From Ophiura sarsii (lineage: Eukaryota; Echinodermata; Ophiuroidea; Amphilepidida; Ophiuridae), in contig CM069446.1 in NCBI GenBank assembly GCA_035610835.1, positions 71,161,062 to 71,225,061 of the forward strand: a DNA stretch of 64,000 nucleotides, given 5' to 3'. The position numbers and the translations under genes are program-made. A model generated the notes under the pieces. It made no database searches. It saw only the letters and a list, made by a program, of their open reading frames with translations, and was not told where the DNA came from. Position 1 is the first letter of the stretch; each line of letters opens with the position of its first letter. Shown piece by piece: positions 1-11,929 of the stretch.

Positions 1-19
1 ACACAGCCAATACATAGAA

Positions 20-183
20 TCACATGGTAGTAACATGTGATGTTTGACCTCAACCCCATGATAATTACCATGCCCAGAAGATATTCTCGTATTCTGACGG
101 AATAAACAGCAAGTGTTAACATGGGATTATGTAAGATTCTGCATTTCAGAATACAGAATGATCCCATGTTACTACCATGTCAC
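20..183. repeat. Short TIR element in EML intron
   Basis: Arms of about 17 bp (TCACATGGTAGTAACATG at the left, its complement near 165-182) enclose a core with the words ATATTCTCGTATTC and GACGGAATAAACAGCAAG. A diverged copy of the core lies at 59593-59680. It sits upstream of the exon at 530. Confidence 0.55.
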
Positions 184-529
184 TCTAGTTGTATTGGGTG
201 GTTATTAGGCTTTTCAGCCTCGCCAGAGCAATTTACATGAGTGTGGTCCTATCCTATCAGGACCCAAGCAAGTGTCCGCATGGACTGACCGTGTAAAATC
301 CAAACATACAAACAATTTTTGAAATTGACCCCAAACTTAAACATGTCGTCCAACTTTGATTTTCTAACTTAGAAAATGACAAATAACGGCACTCAATAAA
401 ATGTGTATATCAAACATCATTGGATTGTCGTTATTCACAATGCTTTTGGTAATTTCATCTTTGTTTTGATGCTTTTCTTTTTTTGAAATAATATTATCAA
501 TATACTTCTGTGTCATGTTTTAATTCTAG

Positions 530-3500
530 AAACCTTGCCTGTCCTGTACATTCAACCCTCTCGGCACCGTCGTGGCTGTAGGAACAACCGTTGGACGGTT
601 TGTTGTACTGAGTAGCGAGGATGGGATGCACGTGACATCGGTACAAGTCGGACGTGAACAACTAGGAGTGATCAAATATTCACCAGGTAAAATTTGATGA
701 GCTTTTGAGATGCGAATGTTTGAAAGAGATGTTAGGTATTTCCGATGGAAAGAGCAAAAGACCATATGAATTTGTCACGAGTCAATATGGAGAGCAAACT
801 ACTCTCTACAGTAAGATCATTCTCAGGAAATTGTAGTACTTTGAGCACATTGCCAGAAAAGATTGAGAAAATGTGATCATCCAAGGAACTCTGAAAGGGA
901 AACGCAAAACGTGGCCGACCAATAGTCTGTTGGACTGATGGCATTACAGACGCAAGGAGCTTATCTTTCACTGCTGCTCACCGCATGTCAAAATATACAA
1001 ACATGACGCTCCATATCAATTGGGTCTCAACGAATCAGCCATGATTGATATGACAATTAAGATGAAAACTTGATATGAATTCATCTAGGTCCAATGTATG
1101 GACTAAAAAAAAAGATAATGATTTATTTTGAATGAGCAAAACTGTTCGTAACAGAACATTCCATCATCTGAACGACGAGCTATTGATAAATAATAATGTT
1201 TACGCCATCACTATTACGAATTATTGTTGGCAAAGGCTATACAGCCAATGATCGGGCAGCTATTTCGGGAAAAAATATACAGCCGATGATGTGTTCTTCC
1301 ATACAGAATAAACGCTAACCTCGTTGTAGCATCATCCAAGCGGCACAGTTCTTTCCCATAGCACTACGGGGCCAATCTAAATTGGACCCACTATACCGGA
1401 GGAATTCTGTTAAGTCGGCCCCATGCATCTCGGCACTCCGGCGCCCGCGGTTCTGTTTCTTACTAGCGCTACCGCGGGTACCCGGGATGGACTTGCGAGT
1501 GTGAGTCATTTAACATCATCGGCTGTATAGCTTTTCTCGAAATGGCTGCCCGATCATCGGCTGTATAGAACCTTCCATTATGGTTATAGGTCGCTGTCAA
1601 AATTATTTAGACATAAATTGGTGAAACACACGCGCTCGCGCCAGTTGTTGAATTCTGTTGTAACGCTGAGGAAATCTGTTCAGTTTCTTTACTCAATATC
1701 CACAAGTGTAATTTGAACTAATTATAAGTACTAGGCCTATGATGACAACGACTCGGTCATTCGGTCCATGTATGCAGATACCCCCCCCCCCCCCCCCACA
1801 CCTCAATTACTATATTTATACATGTGCGAGTTTATTTTCTATACACTGTGTCTGTTTATTTTAGATGGATCGTTACTGGCAATGGGATCCCATGACCATA
1901 GCATCTACCTGTTCTCCGTAATGGACGATGGTTTAGTCTATAGGAAGCTAGGAGTACTTCAGGTTAGTAGTAGTCACGTTGTCCCTCAATGTCAATATCA
2001 GGTTTTAATAGAAATCGAGTTAATATTTTTTGTCTAATTTCTGACATTTATGTAATTTTTATTAGGCGATCTTCAAAGATAACACTACAGAAATGGTGCT
2101 GTATCCCCGAGAAAAAATATTTAGTGAGACCCATGTCAACATTTACTTCTATAATTAGTTTTCCCCTTCTCGGATTCCCAGTTGCAAACATATTTCAAGC
2201 TTCGTCTGCAACGGGAGTCTCGCGCCAGGCGAGATTTCAAAGACAGTTTTTTACACAGACCGTAATGGTCACTACGCTGTTGCATAAATACGTCATTTGT
2301 ATAGGCAATGTTAGAAATGTGAGTTATTTCAGTGGAATTATGTTACATTTAGGAAGATTATTTTAATTGTCTTAATTATTTCGCTTTCTATCTAAAGGGT
2401 CATAACAACTTTGTTACACACATGGACTGGTCGGACGATAGCAGTTATCTACAAAGCGTGTCGGGCGATTATGATTTAAACGTTTGTAAGTAATCAATTT
2501 GACATTTATTATTCCAAGTTTGAATCAACTGTCCATGCAATACAACTACATAATATGTCATTGTCATGCTTACAGTTAAGAAAAACTTGCTTTCCTAAGA
2601 TGATGTGTAATTTGATGACCCCAAACTCTATCTGTCACCAATGCCCAACCAAAGAGAGATCCACCAAACCTGTGACCGATGCTTTGTCAAACTAACATTT
2701 ACTGAAATGGTCAAACGATCTTTACAGATGAGTGACCGCACTGCTGTGCATTATACTTTTGTAGTCTGTAGTAGACAAGGGGCAGTCTCTACGTTATTTC
2801 CATTGGTCAAGGGGCAGTCCTTTGGAGGTTCTATTAGAACCAAATTTATATATAGTAGGCCAGTGGCAACCTACTTGTTCAGTGGAAGCGGCAATCCAAC
2901 TGAACGGCTCTTTTCAGAGCCACCAATTCTTTCACAAGTAGGAAAGGGCACCTACTCTCAAATCATCGGGCAAGGGGCAGCCCAAATGATGATAACAAGA
3001 GAAGTGGCAATCTCTATGTTTTGTTTAATATTATAATAATTTGGTCCTGAAGAAGTCAGAGCTAATCCTGACGAAAGCTTGACAGATTAAAACTCGTCCG
3101 ACGGCGAACCCGTTAAACTTTTAACTTATATTATGAATACCCGTCGTAAAAGCCTATCTCACAATTTTCTGAAATCCTGGACTGGATGTCAATCCAGCCG
3201 GCCATAATCTTCACACCTATGACTAGATATGGTAAAACCGATTTTCACATCCAAAACCCGAACAAAATAAACTTGCATAGATTTTGACAACAATACTTAA
3301 TGTTTGTGTTGGTATACAGGGAGCACAATGGATGTAAAGATGGAGAAACCGGAAGACGTCAAAGACGTGACGTGGAACACGCAGAGTTGCATCATGGGAT
3401 ACACTGTGGCAGGTATGTAGACTAACCCACACTCCCTCTATATATTTCATATCTTGCCAGTCAAAGTATTCGTACAGAGAAGTGACAGTGTGCGTTATAT

Positions 3501-5668
3501 TGAAGACTGGGGGTTGTGGTCTATTATTTTAGTAGGCCACACGTGTGTGTGCATTTGAAATCTATCCACCGGGTGCTACATTACTTCACTTTTCAGCCAT
3601 CCAATTATTGTATTACAGACTATGCTTTCTATGTTGAAAAATATTATAATAATCATATACAAACGAAAGAGATATTTGACATATAAGCCGGTTGCCATGG
3701 AACAGGGAGTAGTACATTTGTGTATCTAGCTATCTATCTATCTATACAAACATCATTTTCAGATTTTTTGTTGTTGTTACCTTGTCAGAACTGAAGACTG
3801 GTCAACACTCTCGTTTTTTATGATTTTCTCCAAAATGGTCCTTTTTAGAGCAATTTCATGTTCATGGTTAGATTTATTGAACCCTTTCCTTTAAGAAAAT
3901 GTATACTTTTATATGGATTATACGAATAATGACGAAGTTATGGCAGTTTTACGGAGGCTATTTCTGACACTTGACAGCCCCCCTAAGCGCTCTACAAAGA
4001 ACACAGCGTTTTACAATGATAAACAAAATATACCACTTTTTTCTTAACGTATATTCACTGAGATGTGTTTGAAGGTGTGCTATCATACATCATAATGTAG
4101 GTTTTCCCGGACCCGTATCATCTTGGAAGACAATTAAGTAGTAACAAGGGCCAAATCGCCAGCCTGCTTCGATAATTGCCTAACTCACTTTTCAGCAAAA
4201 TTGAGTTTTTTGCATAAATCATGACTTCATTACATTATGCACATGCTGTTATAATACCTAAGTCATTGACCAATCAAAAGTGTTGATAAATGAAGAGCTT
4301 TGTTTTAAAAGGACCACCAGACCATTCCAACATGTTACTCATTTTGCATTATTGAATTTGCATTGACAAATCCATGGAATTAATCAAATTATTGTATGGC
4401 TGTGTTCATCTGTTTCTAATGACTTGGATTAGTGCATCCATGCAATCCTCAATTGGCGTGCATGGATGCACTAATCCAAGTCACATCAACAATACAAGCC
4501 TAACATCAACAATACAAGACAAGCGTCATTCCACATAATGAATATCCATCCATCAATAATGCAAAATGAGTAACAGGTACACAGGTAAAAGGTTTCATAC
4601 TTTTGTTGTTTTCTAAGAACTAGAAAAAATGAGTTAGGCAATTATCGAAGTAGGCTGACGAAATGTAGGTTTTCCCCAAACTCGCAACATCCTGATAAGT
4701 TGCTGAAAATAACAAAATTAAGAATACACTACAGCGTATCTTGACTATCATAAGCAGAGCGAAATGTATGAACTTTTTGACGCAATGTTTTTTCGTTGAC
4801 AGGTGTTTGGCCTACAAGAGACAAAGGTGTTGACGTGAACGCATTAGACCGGTCTAATAGCGGGGAGCTTCTAGCCGCTGGAGATAACTACGGGTGTATA
4901 TCCCTTCTCAAGTATCCGTGCTCCTCCCTTAAGGTAGGTTTCCTTGTTGTAGCCGCAATAAGACGTTATATGTAATTTCAGACCACGCTGGCATGTACAA
5001 AAGGTCACATGTGATGTCATGGCGTAAACAGAAATCTAAGTGTCTTTTCTACGGATTTGTTAGAGGTGTACCATGCACCTGACCAAAAACCAGTTGATTG
5101 TATGAACATGTTGTTGTTTAAAACACAAGAGGTGATATACAGCGTTTACCTGGAAGACATTTCATCCCCACACTCTTGATTGTGACCCCAAAATCCGGGG
5201 AGGGGGTACTTGACCTAAAATTAATACAGGTGTACCGCCAGTGGGTAAACAAATGGACCCATGCTGCTAAGAGTAACAAATTGTAAATATAACCCATTTC
5301 CAATAAAAATTTCAACCCAAGCCCATAGTTGACTCAACAATATCGACCCATTTGTATAGTTTTCATTATCAAAATAAATTCAAATACATCAATGTCATAG
5401 TATTCTAGTGTTAGTAGACATAAACTTATTGGTTGAAAATCAAAACAACATTATAAATCGCAATTTCATAATTTTGTTCTTCTAGGCCGAATCCCATGAC
5501 GTCAAACTACACAGTTCACACGTGACCGCCATACAATTTCTCTACGGTGACGCATGCGTAGTGACCACAGGAGGAATAGATGCCGTACAAATGCAGTTTG
5601 TTCTTGAAGACAAAGATACACGAGGCAGCTATGACTCTAGTGACAATGGGGACGTGTATGCTCCTTGA
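530..5668 (+). CDS. EML-type WD40 protein, C-terminal exons (5' end not in this set)
   Basis: Six exons with good GT/AG sites and consistent phase: 530-686, 1865-1962, 2398-2485, 3320-3412, 4803-4933 and 5486-5668 (stop TGA). They encode about 249 residues. Landmarks match the C-terminal beta-propeller of EML proteins in order: FNPLGTVVAVGTTVGRF, GSLLAMGSHDHSIYLFSV, GHNNFVTHMDWSDDSSYL followed by SGDYDLNVW, then GVWPTRDKGVDVNAL, LLAAGDNYGCISLLKYPCSS and SSHVTAIQF with VVTTGGIDAVQMQF. EML proteins bind microtubules and tubulin through tandem propellers in the cytoplasm; that role is family knowledge. The protein ends in an acidic tail (DKDTRGSYDSSDNGDVYAP) where a final WD motif would be, so the last blade is weak. 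The coiled-coil, HELP domain and first propeller are absent here. The set begins in phase 0, exactly where the exon ending at 58805 stops. Which EML subtype it is cannot be told. Confidence 0.9.
1237..1568. repeat. Foldback element with GC-rich centre
   Basis: The outer arms, CTATACAGCCAATGATCGGG at 1237 and its near-complement ending at 1568, surround a second pair (1276-1291 and 1514-1529). The centre, about 1310-1505, is much richer in GC than its surroundings and is open for 64 codons on the minus strand (1315-1509), with no recognised domain. It lies in the intron between the first two EML exons of the window. Confidence 0.6.
1781..1797. repeat. C17 homopolymer
   Basis: Seventeen C in a row, about 70 bp before the exon at 1865. 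It is one of many long C/G runs in this window. Confidence 0.9.
4161..4656. repeat. Nested foldback element in EML intron
   Basis: The outer arms match (GCTTCGATAATTGCCTAACTC at left, complement near 4629-4650). A middle pair contains ACTCATTTTGCATTATTG and its complement. The centre is a 24-bp-arm palindrome at 4421-4482 beginning GACTTGGATTAGTGCATCCA. The whole would fold into one long interrupted stem. Confidence 0.7.
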
Positions 5669-6828
5669 TTGACAACTGATTTAGAGTCCATCTTCTCTAA
5701 ACACGAACGTGTACGTGTCCATGGATAATATGTATACCTACATGTTATGGTTGAAATGATCAAGAGCGTCTTGGAAGCTTGATTTCCAGACTTGAAGTCA
5801 TAACTTGGTCAACAACTGCATTACTATACGTGTATCCATTGATGCAGTTGTTTTCAACAAAGGGTCATTGAAATATTTGGTAAACATTAGTGTTACCTTT
5901 AAATCAAATCTATTGAGACCTTTAATGTTTATGGACTTTACTTTTGGAAACAATGACAACGGGGACCTTTTATGTCCCTCGATTGAAGATAAAAGTAGTA
6001 GCTATAATGAGTCAAACCACGGGTAGATATTTCATGCACTTTGATTGAAGATTAAAGTGGAAAGGAATGACTCAACTATGACGTCTTTTACCCGAAAAAG
6101 AAACTAATTGTACGACGGTCATCTATTGGTGACAAAAAACGACAGAGAGATTTTTTATTATTACTTAAATTTACGAAAAAAAACAGCAAAATGATATCGT
6201 CATGAGAGTGCAAGAAGTCATAAGTGACAATTTAGTCATTTAGAGGGAGAGGCATGTTTGTGTCTAATTGTGTTAATTTATTTATTGATTTAACAAAGCT
6301 TAAAATTATTTGATTAAAAATGAGTTGATTCCACTTTCAAGACAAATAAAATGACTTAAAATGTTATGGATTTGCCTATATTTTCATAAAAATAACTAAT
6401 AAACTTAATTTGCCAGACATGTTACTAACGACGTTCTTACATTGCCATGACGATGTGTTATTTTCAATTGATTGACGACGGGGACATTTTTATATGTTCC
6501 TTGATTGGTAATTAGGAACAACGAGCGGGCCATTGTATTTTTTGTTGACAGAATTATTCCGTAAGTATCACTGTGTTTTTTTAACGATAATAATGAGCTA
6601 AAAAGTTAGATTTAACTTAACGACAGTTTCAAAGTGATAATGCTGCTACAGGCCAAAGGAGCTATTCCAAAGCGACAACACTGATGTTGACGTCTGTCTT
6701 TGATCAGAAAACCCTAGGACAAATAGATACAAAACAAAATAAAACACCTGAACTAGATCACATAACTCCTATTTTAAGGTCACTTCTACATGTTTGCAAT
6801 GCAGGAAAGAGAAGCATTCTTTACTAAA
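5669..6828 (+). pseudogene. Decayed copies of the last EML exon end
   Basis: After the stop codon the context GACAATGGGGACGTGTATG followed by CTCCTTGATTGA recurs in degraded form: near 5951-5990 (GACAACGGGGACCTTTTATG then TCCCTCGATTGA) and near 6473-6515 (GACGACGGGGACATTTTTA then GTTCCTTGATTG). A possible poly(A) signal AATAAA is near 6346. I see no intact gene. These look like local duplications of the exon's 3' end that have decayed; this is inference from eye alignment. Confidence 0.45.
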
Positions 6829-7085
6829 TCAGTGTTACGAAGAAACTCTATGGTTACATCAATGACGCATCCGTAGTAACCATCAGCGGTATAAATGCCA
6901 CCTCACACGCATCAGTGTTACGAAGAAATGATATGATTATACATCAATGACGCATGCGTAGTGACCATCAGTGGTATAAATGCCACCTTACACGCGTCAG
7001 TGTTACGAAGAAATTATATGGTTACATCAATGACACATATATTGTGACCTTCAGCAGTATAATTGCCACCCCACACGCAGAAGGT
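6829..7085 (+). repeat. Three tandem copies (about 84 bp) resembling the last EML exon
   Basis: Units start with TCAGTGTTACGAAGAAA at 6829, about 6912 and about 6997. Each contains a close relative of exon sequence near 5545-5585: GACGCATGCGTAGTGACC is identical in the exon and the middle unit. Read in the exon frame the unit gives N-D-A-C-V-V-T-I-S-G-I-N-A, against G-D-A-C-V-V-T-T-G-G-I-D-A in the EML protein. The units have no splice sites that I can see. Confidence 0.6.
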
Positions 7086-7393
7086 AGAATATGCATTCTG
7101 CAGTGGTACCCCCAGACTAAAATCAGCTTAAAAAGGGGCTTTGTTGCAAAATATTTAAAAGCCCGATAAATCAGTTCAAGCGTGATCCAGACTACTTTAT
7201 GTCAAATGGGGCTGGTTCGATTCCTCTCTTCGATCAAAATTTATGACTCTTCAAGGAAGACTTCTTTTTTGTATATTGTATTATTTTTTATATGAAATGG
7301 TCAAAACCATTGCTTCTGAATCTTAATATCGTCATCTAGAATGTGATGTGAAATTTACTATGCAACGACTACATACAATTTGTATTCATATTT

Positions 7394-7710
7394 GGCCAAA
7401 TTAAATTAATTGTTTGTCTCAAAGCTCCTCTCCTGTTGTAAAACTAATGCGGAACGCGGTTTTTTTTCAAGTTTTTTTAATTTTTTTTAAATATAAAATA
7501 TTGAAATCCTTGTAAAAGTGAACTTTTGTATTTAAGATGATGTGATCAATAAAAATCTGGAAAATCGGTGACATTTTTTGGATTTTTTTTTTTTTGGTAA
7601 AAAAAGAAGAAAAAAAAGAAGTTTTTTTCTTCAGATTTTTGTTTTCTAATGCGCATCAATAAACGAACGCGCGCGGGAGCTTTGAGACAAACAATTAATT
7701 TAATTTGGCC
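7394..7710. repeat. TIR element with 35-bp arms
   Basis: GGCCAAATTAAATTAATTGT continuing to GAGC at 7394-7428 is the exact reverse complement of the segment ending at 7710. The interior is T- and A-rich with no coding potential. Confidence 0.75.
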
Positions 7711-8856
7711 TTCATAAGTCGCTTTTCACGTATAGTTTAGATATAATATTTTTCGAGATGACGTCATTAAAAGAGACGTGTCGATTGAATGGTTTAGATT
7801 TGATCTAAATATGATTAAAAATTATGAAATCATAAGTGAGTTTCATATCTTTTTTAACATTACCAATTGAAAACCCCCTTAATAAATGGCATCAATAAAT
7901 AAATAACCTGTGTACAACTAGTTTCAATTTGTGAATTTCTCATCTTTAAGGTACTCATTTGTGTGTGTTTACGTTGCTTTGAAGACTTTGTTATTATTTA
8001 TTAAAATGTAGTGTTGATGTGATAAAAAACTACACTTTATCTACGGGCGGACGGAACGGTTGGTATTTTAAACATTTTCAAGTGTTCAAGTTGTTTTTAA
8101 AATGTTTGACAAGTCATAAATTTAAAACAAAAATCAAAAACCGATTACATTTTTTTAAAGAATATTGAAATAATCAATCAATCGTAAATTCGAAAACTAA
8201 TATGGGTCTGCTGATGAGGCTGTTTTGGTAACGATGACATCACAATAATTGGGTTTGTTTAGGGTTTCAATGATGTTTAGGGATTATTTGTCAAAAAAGT
8301 GACAATTAGAGGGGCGTATGTCTTATATACGTGAATAAACCCCCGGGCGTACTCTATATAACTCTTATAATCTCCGTATAACATCCCCGTTCCTCTTTGT
8401 GTCTTTCCTTTCTAAAAATAAAATTGGCAAAAAACCAGACCATTGAACTTGTGTTAGGGACTTCCAGATGTCGCGCATTGATCTAAATGGTGATGTGCAC
8501 CTAAATACAGTGTTTTGCCAAATCACACGACCATGGGGCAATCAGCATTTTCAGTGAGCATGGTGAGACAAACGTGCACAAAAAAGGGGGTCGGCATGGA
8601 AGAGCCTGTCAAAATGCCCCAACATTATTTGCCAAATGTTCACAAAAGGTAAAGGGTTTTGGGTAACAAGGTCGCAAATATTTCCAAAGGCATTCATTCA
8701 TTTTATTTATTGTATATAATACTACATAATACAACAAAAATATAAATACGCATTAATACATAACTAGATGGCGCGGTTCTCCGATTACGTGATTTGTGGT
8801 TTGAGTTCCTTATTAATGACGCAATTGGATCCTATCGGAACCGTATACGACGTGCG
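7711..8856. other. Non-coding stretch, nothing recognised
   Basis: AT-rich sequence without a convincing exon, RNA gene or clear repeat by eye. Confidence 0.5.
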
Positions 8857-9165
8857 GATCCATCCATCCATCCATCCATCCATCCATCCATCCTTCCATC
8901 CATCCATCCATCTATCCATCCATTCATCCATTCATCAACCCACCCAACAACCCTCCCCTCCCACCCACCCACCCACCCATCCAGCCATCCACCCCACACC
9001 CACCATCCACACACCCAACAAGCCACCAACCAAACAACCAACCAACCAACCAACCAATCAACCAACCAACCAACCAACCATACAACCAACCAACCAACCA
9101 TACAACCAACCAACCATACAACCCATCCACCCACCCACACACCAACCCACCAACCAACCAATCAA
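8857..9165. repeat. Tetranucleotide microsatellite (CCAT)n to (CCAA)n
   Basis: An uninterrupted CATC-type block passes through CCCA-rich sequence into CCAA-type repeats. All overlapping reading frames are low-complexity artefacts of the repeat. Confidence 0.95.
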
Positions 9166-9626
9166 ATAACCTATTTAAATAAACAGACATTACATAATAT
9201 CAGGGTGGAAAATTCCCACTCAAATTGGTTCAAAAGAAAGGTACATGATGTAGGAACTCTGAAATGCTTATCAATATAGGAAAAGGGTTGAAGTAGTGGC
9301 TCTCTATAGACATTGTTCATCGGCGGGGTGGATTCCCCTTCCCTGGCATTGGGGAGGGACGAGGATGAATTTAAAGACAACAATGTAGCAATTAAATATT
9401 CTCCTTCCTTGTCATCATCTTCTCATTACCCTGTAACTGCTTGCTTTACATAGTGGGGAAGAAGGCGAGGCGTTATTCAAAAACAAATATATATATACAT
9501 ATAACACTGTGTACAATAGCATAGACGGTTCACCTTCACCGTCTTTAACAGACAACACATACCCTCGGCAGCTATTATTTTAGCCACCATCTATGACAAC
9601 ACTACCCTCGGCAGCTATTATTTCAG

Positions 9627-10248
9627 TACAGCGTGTCCCAAAAAACTGGGTTCAAAAGTTTGCGAGCGTATAACGAAATAAGTAGGAATTACGGATAGTT
9701 TATATTTAAGGATATCAAACAAAATATACCTGACCTTAATTGGGTAAATTTGGAGACCAATCCAATGTAAACTTTTTGAAATACAAAGATTTGATGTGGT
9801 CAGAACCCATTTGTACCGATTTAAGGAATAAACCATATCCGTGCGTTGCATAAAACTGTGCGCTATGTGCAGTATTCCCTGCATGGGGTTTATTCTCCGA
9901 AAGAACTTTATGTAAATATGAACTTGTATTATTGGTATATGACCAAGATAATTTTAGTTACTGCCCAAGTCTTTGTAAAGAATGAATGCAAAGGCAAAAC
10001 ATTGACGAAATCACAACAATGTGCAATTGCAACACATCGGGGTGTTCCTTGAAAAGTGGGACAAATGGGTTTTGACCACGCTCTATTAAAATCTTAGTAT
10101 TTCAAAAGGTTTATATTGGATTAATTACAGAGTGTAACCAATTAAGATCATGTTTATTTTGTTTAATAAATATAAACTATCTATGTTTCCTACTGTTTTA
10201 GTTGTAAGCTCGCAAACTTTTGAACCCAGTTTTTTGGGACACGCTGTA
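9627..10248. repeat. Foldback element, TIR TACAGCGTGTCCCAAAAAAC
   Basis: The left end TACAGCGTGTCCCAAAAAAC and the right end GTTTTTTGGGACACGCTGTA are perfect complements; the arms continue through AAAGTTTGCGAGC and, more diverged, almost to the centre. It is about 620 bp, non-coding and MITE-like. Confidence 0.85.
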
Positions 10249-11526
10249 TATTTACTCACCCACAAGGGATGCCAAACAAACCTTGGTAAAGTTCAGACTA
10301 AGGGCAGCGACATGAAAAAAACCACCTGAAATCTGAGACTACTGTAGGAGCGTAATACAACTCAATTTTACGGCAACTTAATTTAGCGAATAGCATTTGG
10401 CCAACATTTTGCAGCAATTTGATTTCAGTAATTTGTACCATCTACCTATATAACCATTATAAATAATATAAATGTTGGCAATTTAATTTGGCGAATTAGA
10501 TCTCCTAGCGAAATTGGCGGAATTAGCCAAATTAAATTGCTAGCGAAATTAAGTTGCTTATACAGTACTTGAATATAATTTGCGTTAACCCGAAAACGTT
10601 CAAATCATTTGAACACCCATTCTTGTCAACGCGATCAATTCCACCTGTTTATAATGGAGTTGTTGAAAGATGATTTTAGCCCACATATTCTAGAGTTGCA
10701 TAGGGGCGAGTGGTTGAAAACTATGATGTACAGTAAAGTTATCTAGCTTGTATTTGCTGACTGGTCACTGATGCAGTGATTATTTTCGCAAATATATACT
10801 GTCTTGTGCCTCTTATTTCATTGAATATAGTTTGATCAATCGTTTCGTTACTTTTCGTCCAAAAATAAAAAGGTTAACATCATAAACTTCATATTAACTA
10901 AACTCCAACTAAACATTCAACTATAAATGTGTTTAAGTATAAAGAGCATTTTGATACGAATCATATTTATAGCCTAAGATAATTTTACAATTTTTCTTCT
11001 TATTTCATTGAATAGTTTGATCAATCGTTTGATTACTTTTCGCCCAAAATAAAAAGGTTAATATCATAAACATCATATTAACTATAACTCCAACTATTCA
11101 ACTATAAATGTGTTTCCATGCTCACCAGAATATAACTCTCACATCTGCTGAAGAGTGGTTATGATTGGCTGATTTGGCTCAAACAGAATTCGACCCAGAG
11201 CAGGCTCAGGTATGATCCCACAATACATTGCAAGTCAACAAAACACGTCAAAACACAAAGTTCTTCAACATATTTTTGACCGCATGATCGTCGCAGCACT
11301 GGATGTCAACCTAACACAGCACATAATCCATTTTGTGGGATTCCAATTGCCTTACTTTTCCGGAAAAGGGGTCGGGACTGACAAAAAATAAAAGGTTGTA
11401 ACAGACAAATCACTACATAACACTTGCTGCTTTCTATTCGGAGCCAATTTTACCAGATTTAAGCTAACGAATCCAATATACTCGTGACACTGTGTTCACA
11501 CGTCGTATAATAAATCGAAAAAAATC
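10249..11526. repeat. Non-coding region with a direct duplication
   Basis: 10811-10934 and 10998-11115 are diverged copies of one segment (TTTGATCAATCGTTT, AAAAAGGTTAA, AACTATAAATGTGTTT in both). 10340-10570 repeats the word AATTTAGCGAA in both orientations. No gene is seen. Confidence 0.55.
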
Positions 11527-11766
11527 TACGAGGGTCATTCAATAAGTTCTACCTCCTCACTCATAACATCGCTAATATGAATGTCTGTCTCATGGCATTT
11601 GTCATGATTATAGCTCTGAATCGTAGCTACACATTTATAGTAAATTGATACCTATTTCACTTTTGTCATGATGCAATCAAAGCCAGAGAAAGATTTTGGA
11701 CAACGGACACCGAAAATTACCCCAAAGATAAATACATGTTTTTTCGTTTTCTCTCCGTATTGTATG
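11527..11766 (+). mobile_element. Mariner-like element end, truncated
   Basis: Begins TACGAGGGTCATTCAATAAG, a terminus seen again at 13643 and, inverted, at 14920 and 30096. A TA-start TIR of this form is typical of Tc1/mariner elements. Only about 240 bp of terminal sequence is present and no transposase. Confidence 0.6.
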
Positions 11767-11929
11767 ATTAGGTACACAATTCTATTGTTACGCTTAGGAA
11801 ATCTAGTCAGGTTCCTCACCCAAGATCCACAAGCGTAATTTGAATTAATTGTAATAGGTCAAAATAACCTACAAAGAAGGTCACAACAACACATGTATAT
11901 GGGTTATATGACACGTTATTCAAATTTAA

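Noticed and set aside
8768..9279. Long overlapping reading frames on both strands rich in His/Pro/Thr or Trp/Gly/Val
   Set aside because: They are translations of a CCAT/CCAA microsatellite, open in several frames at once, with no splice or start context.
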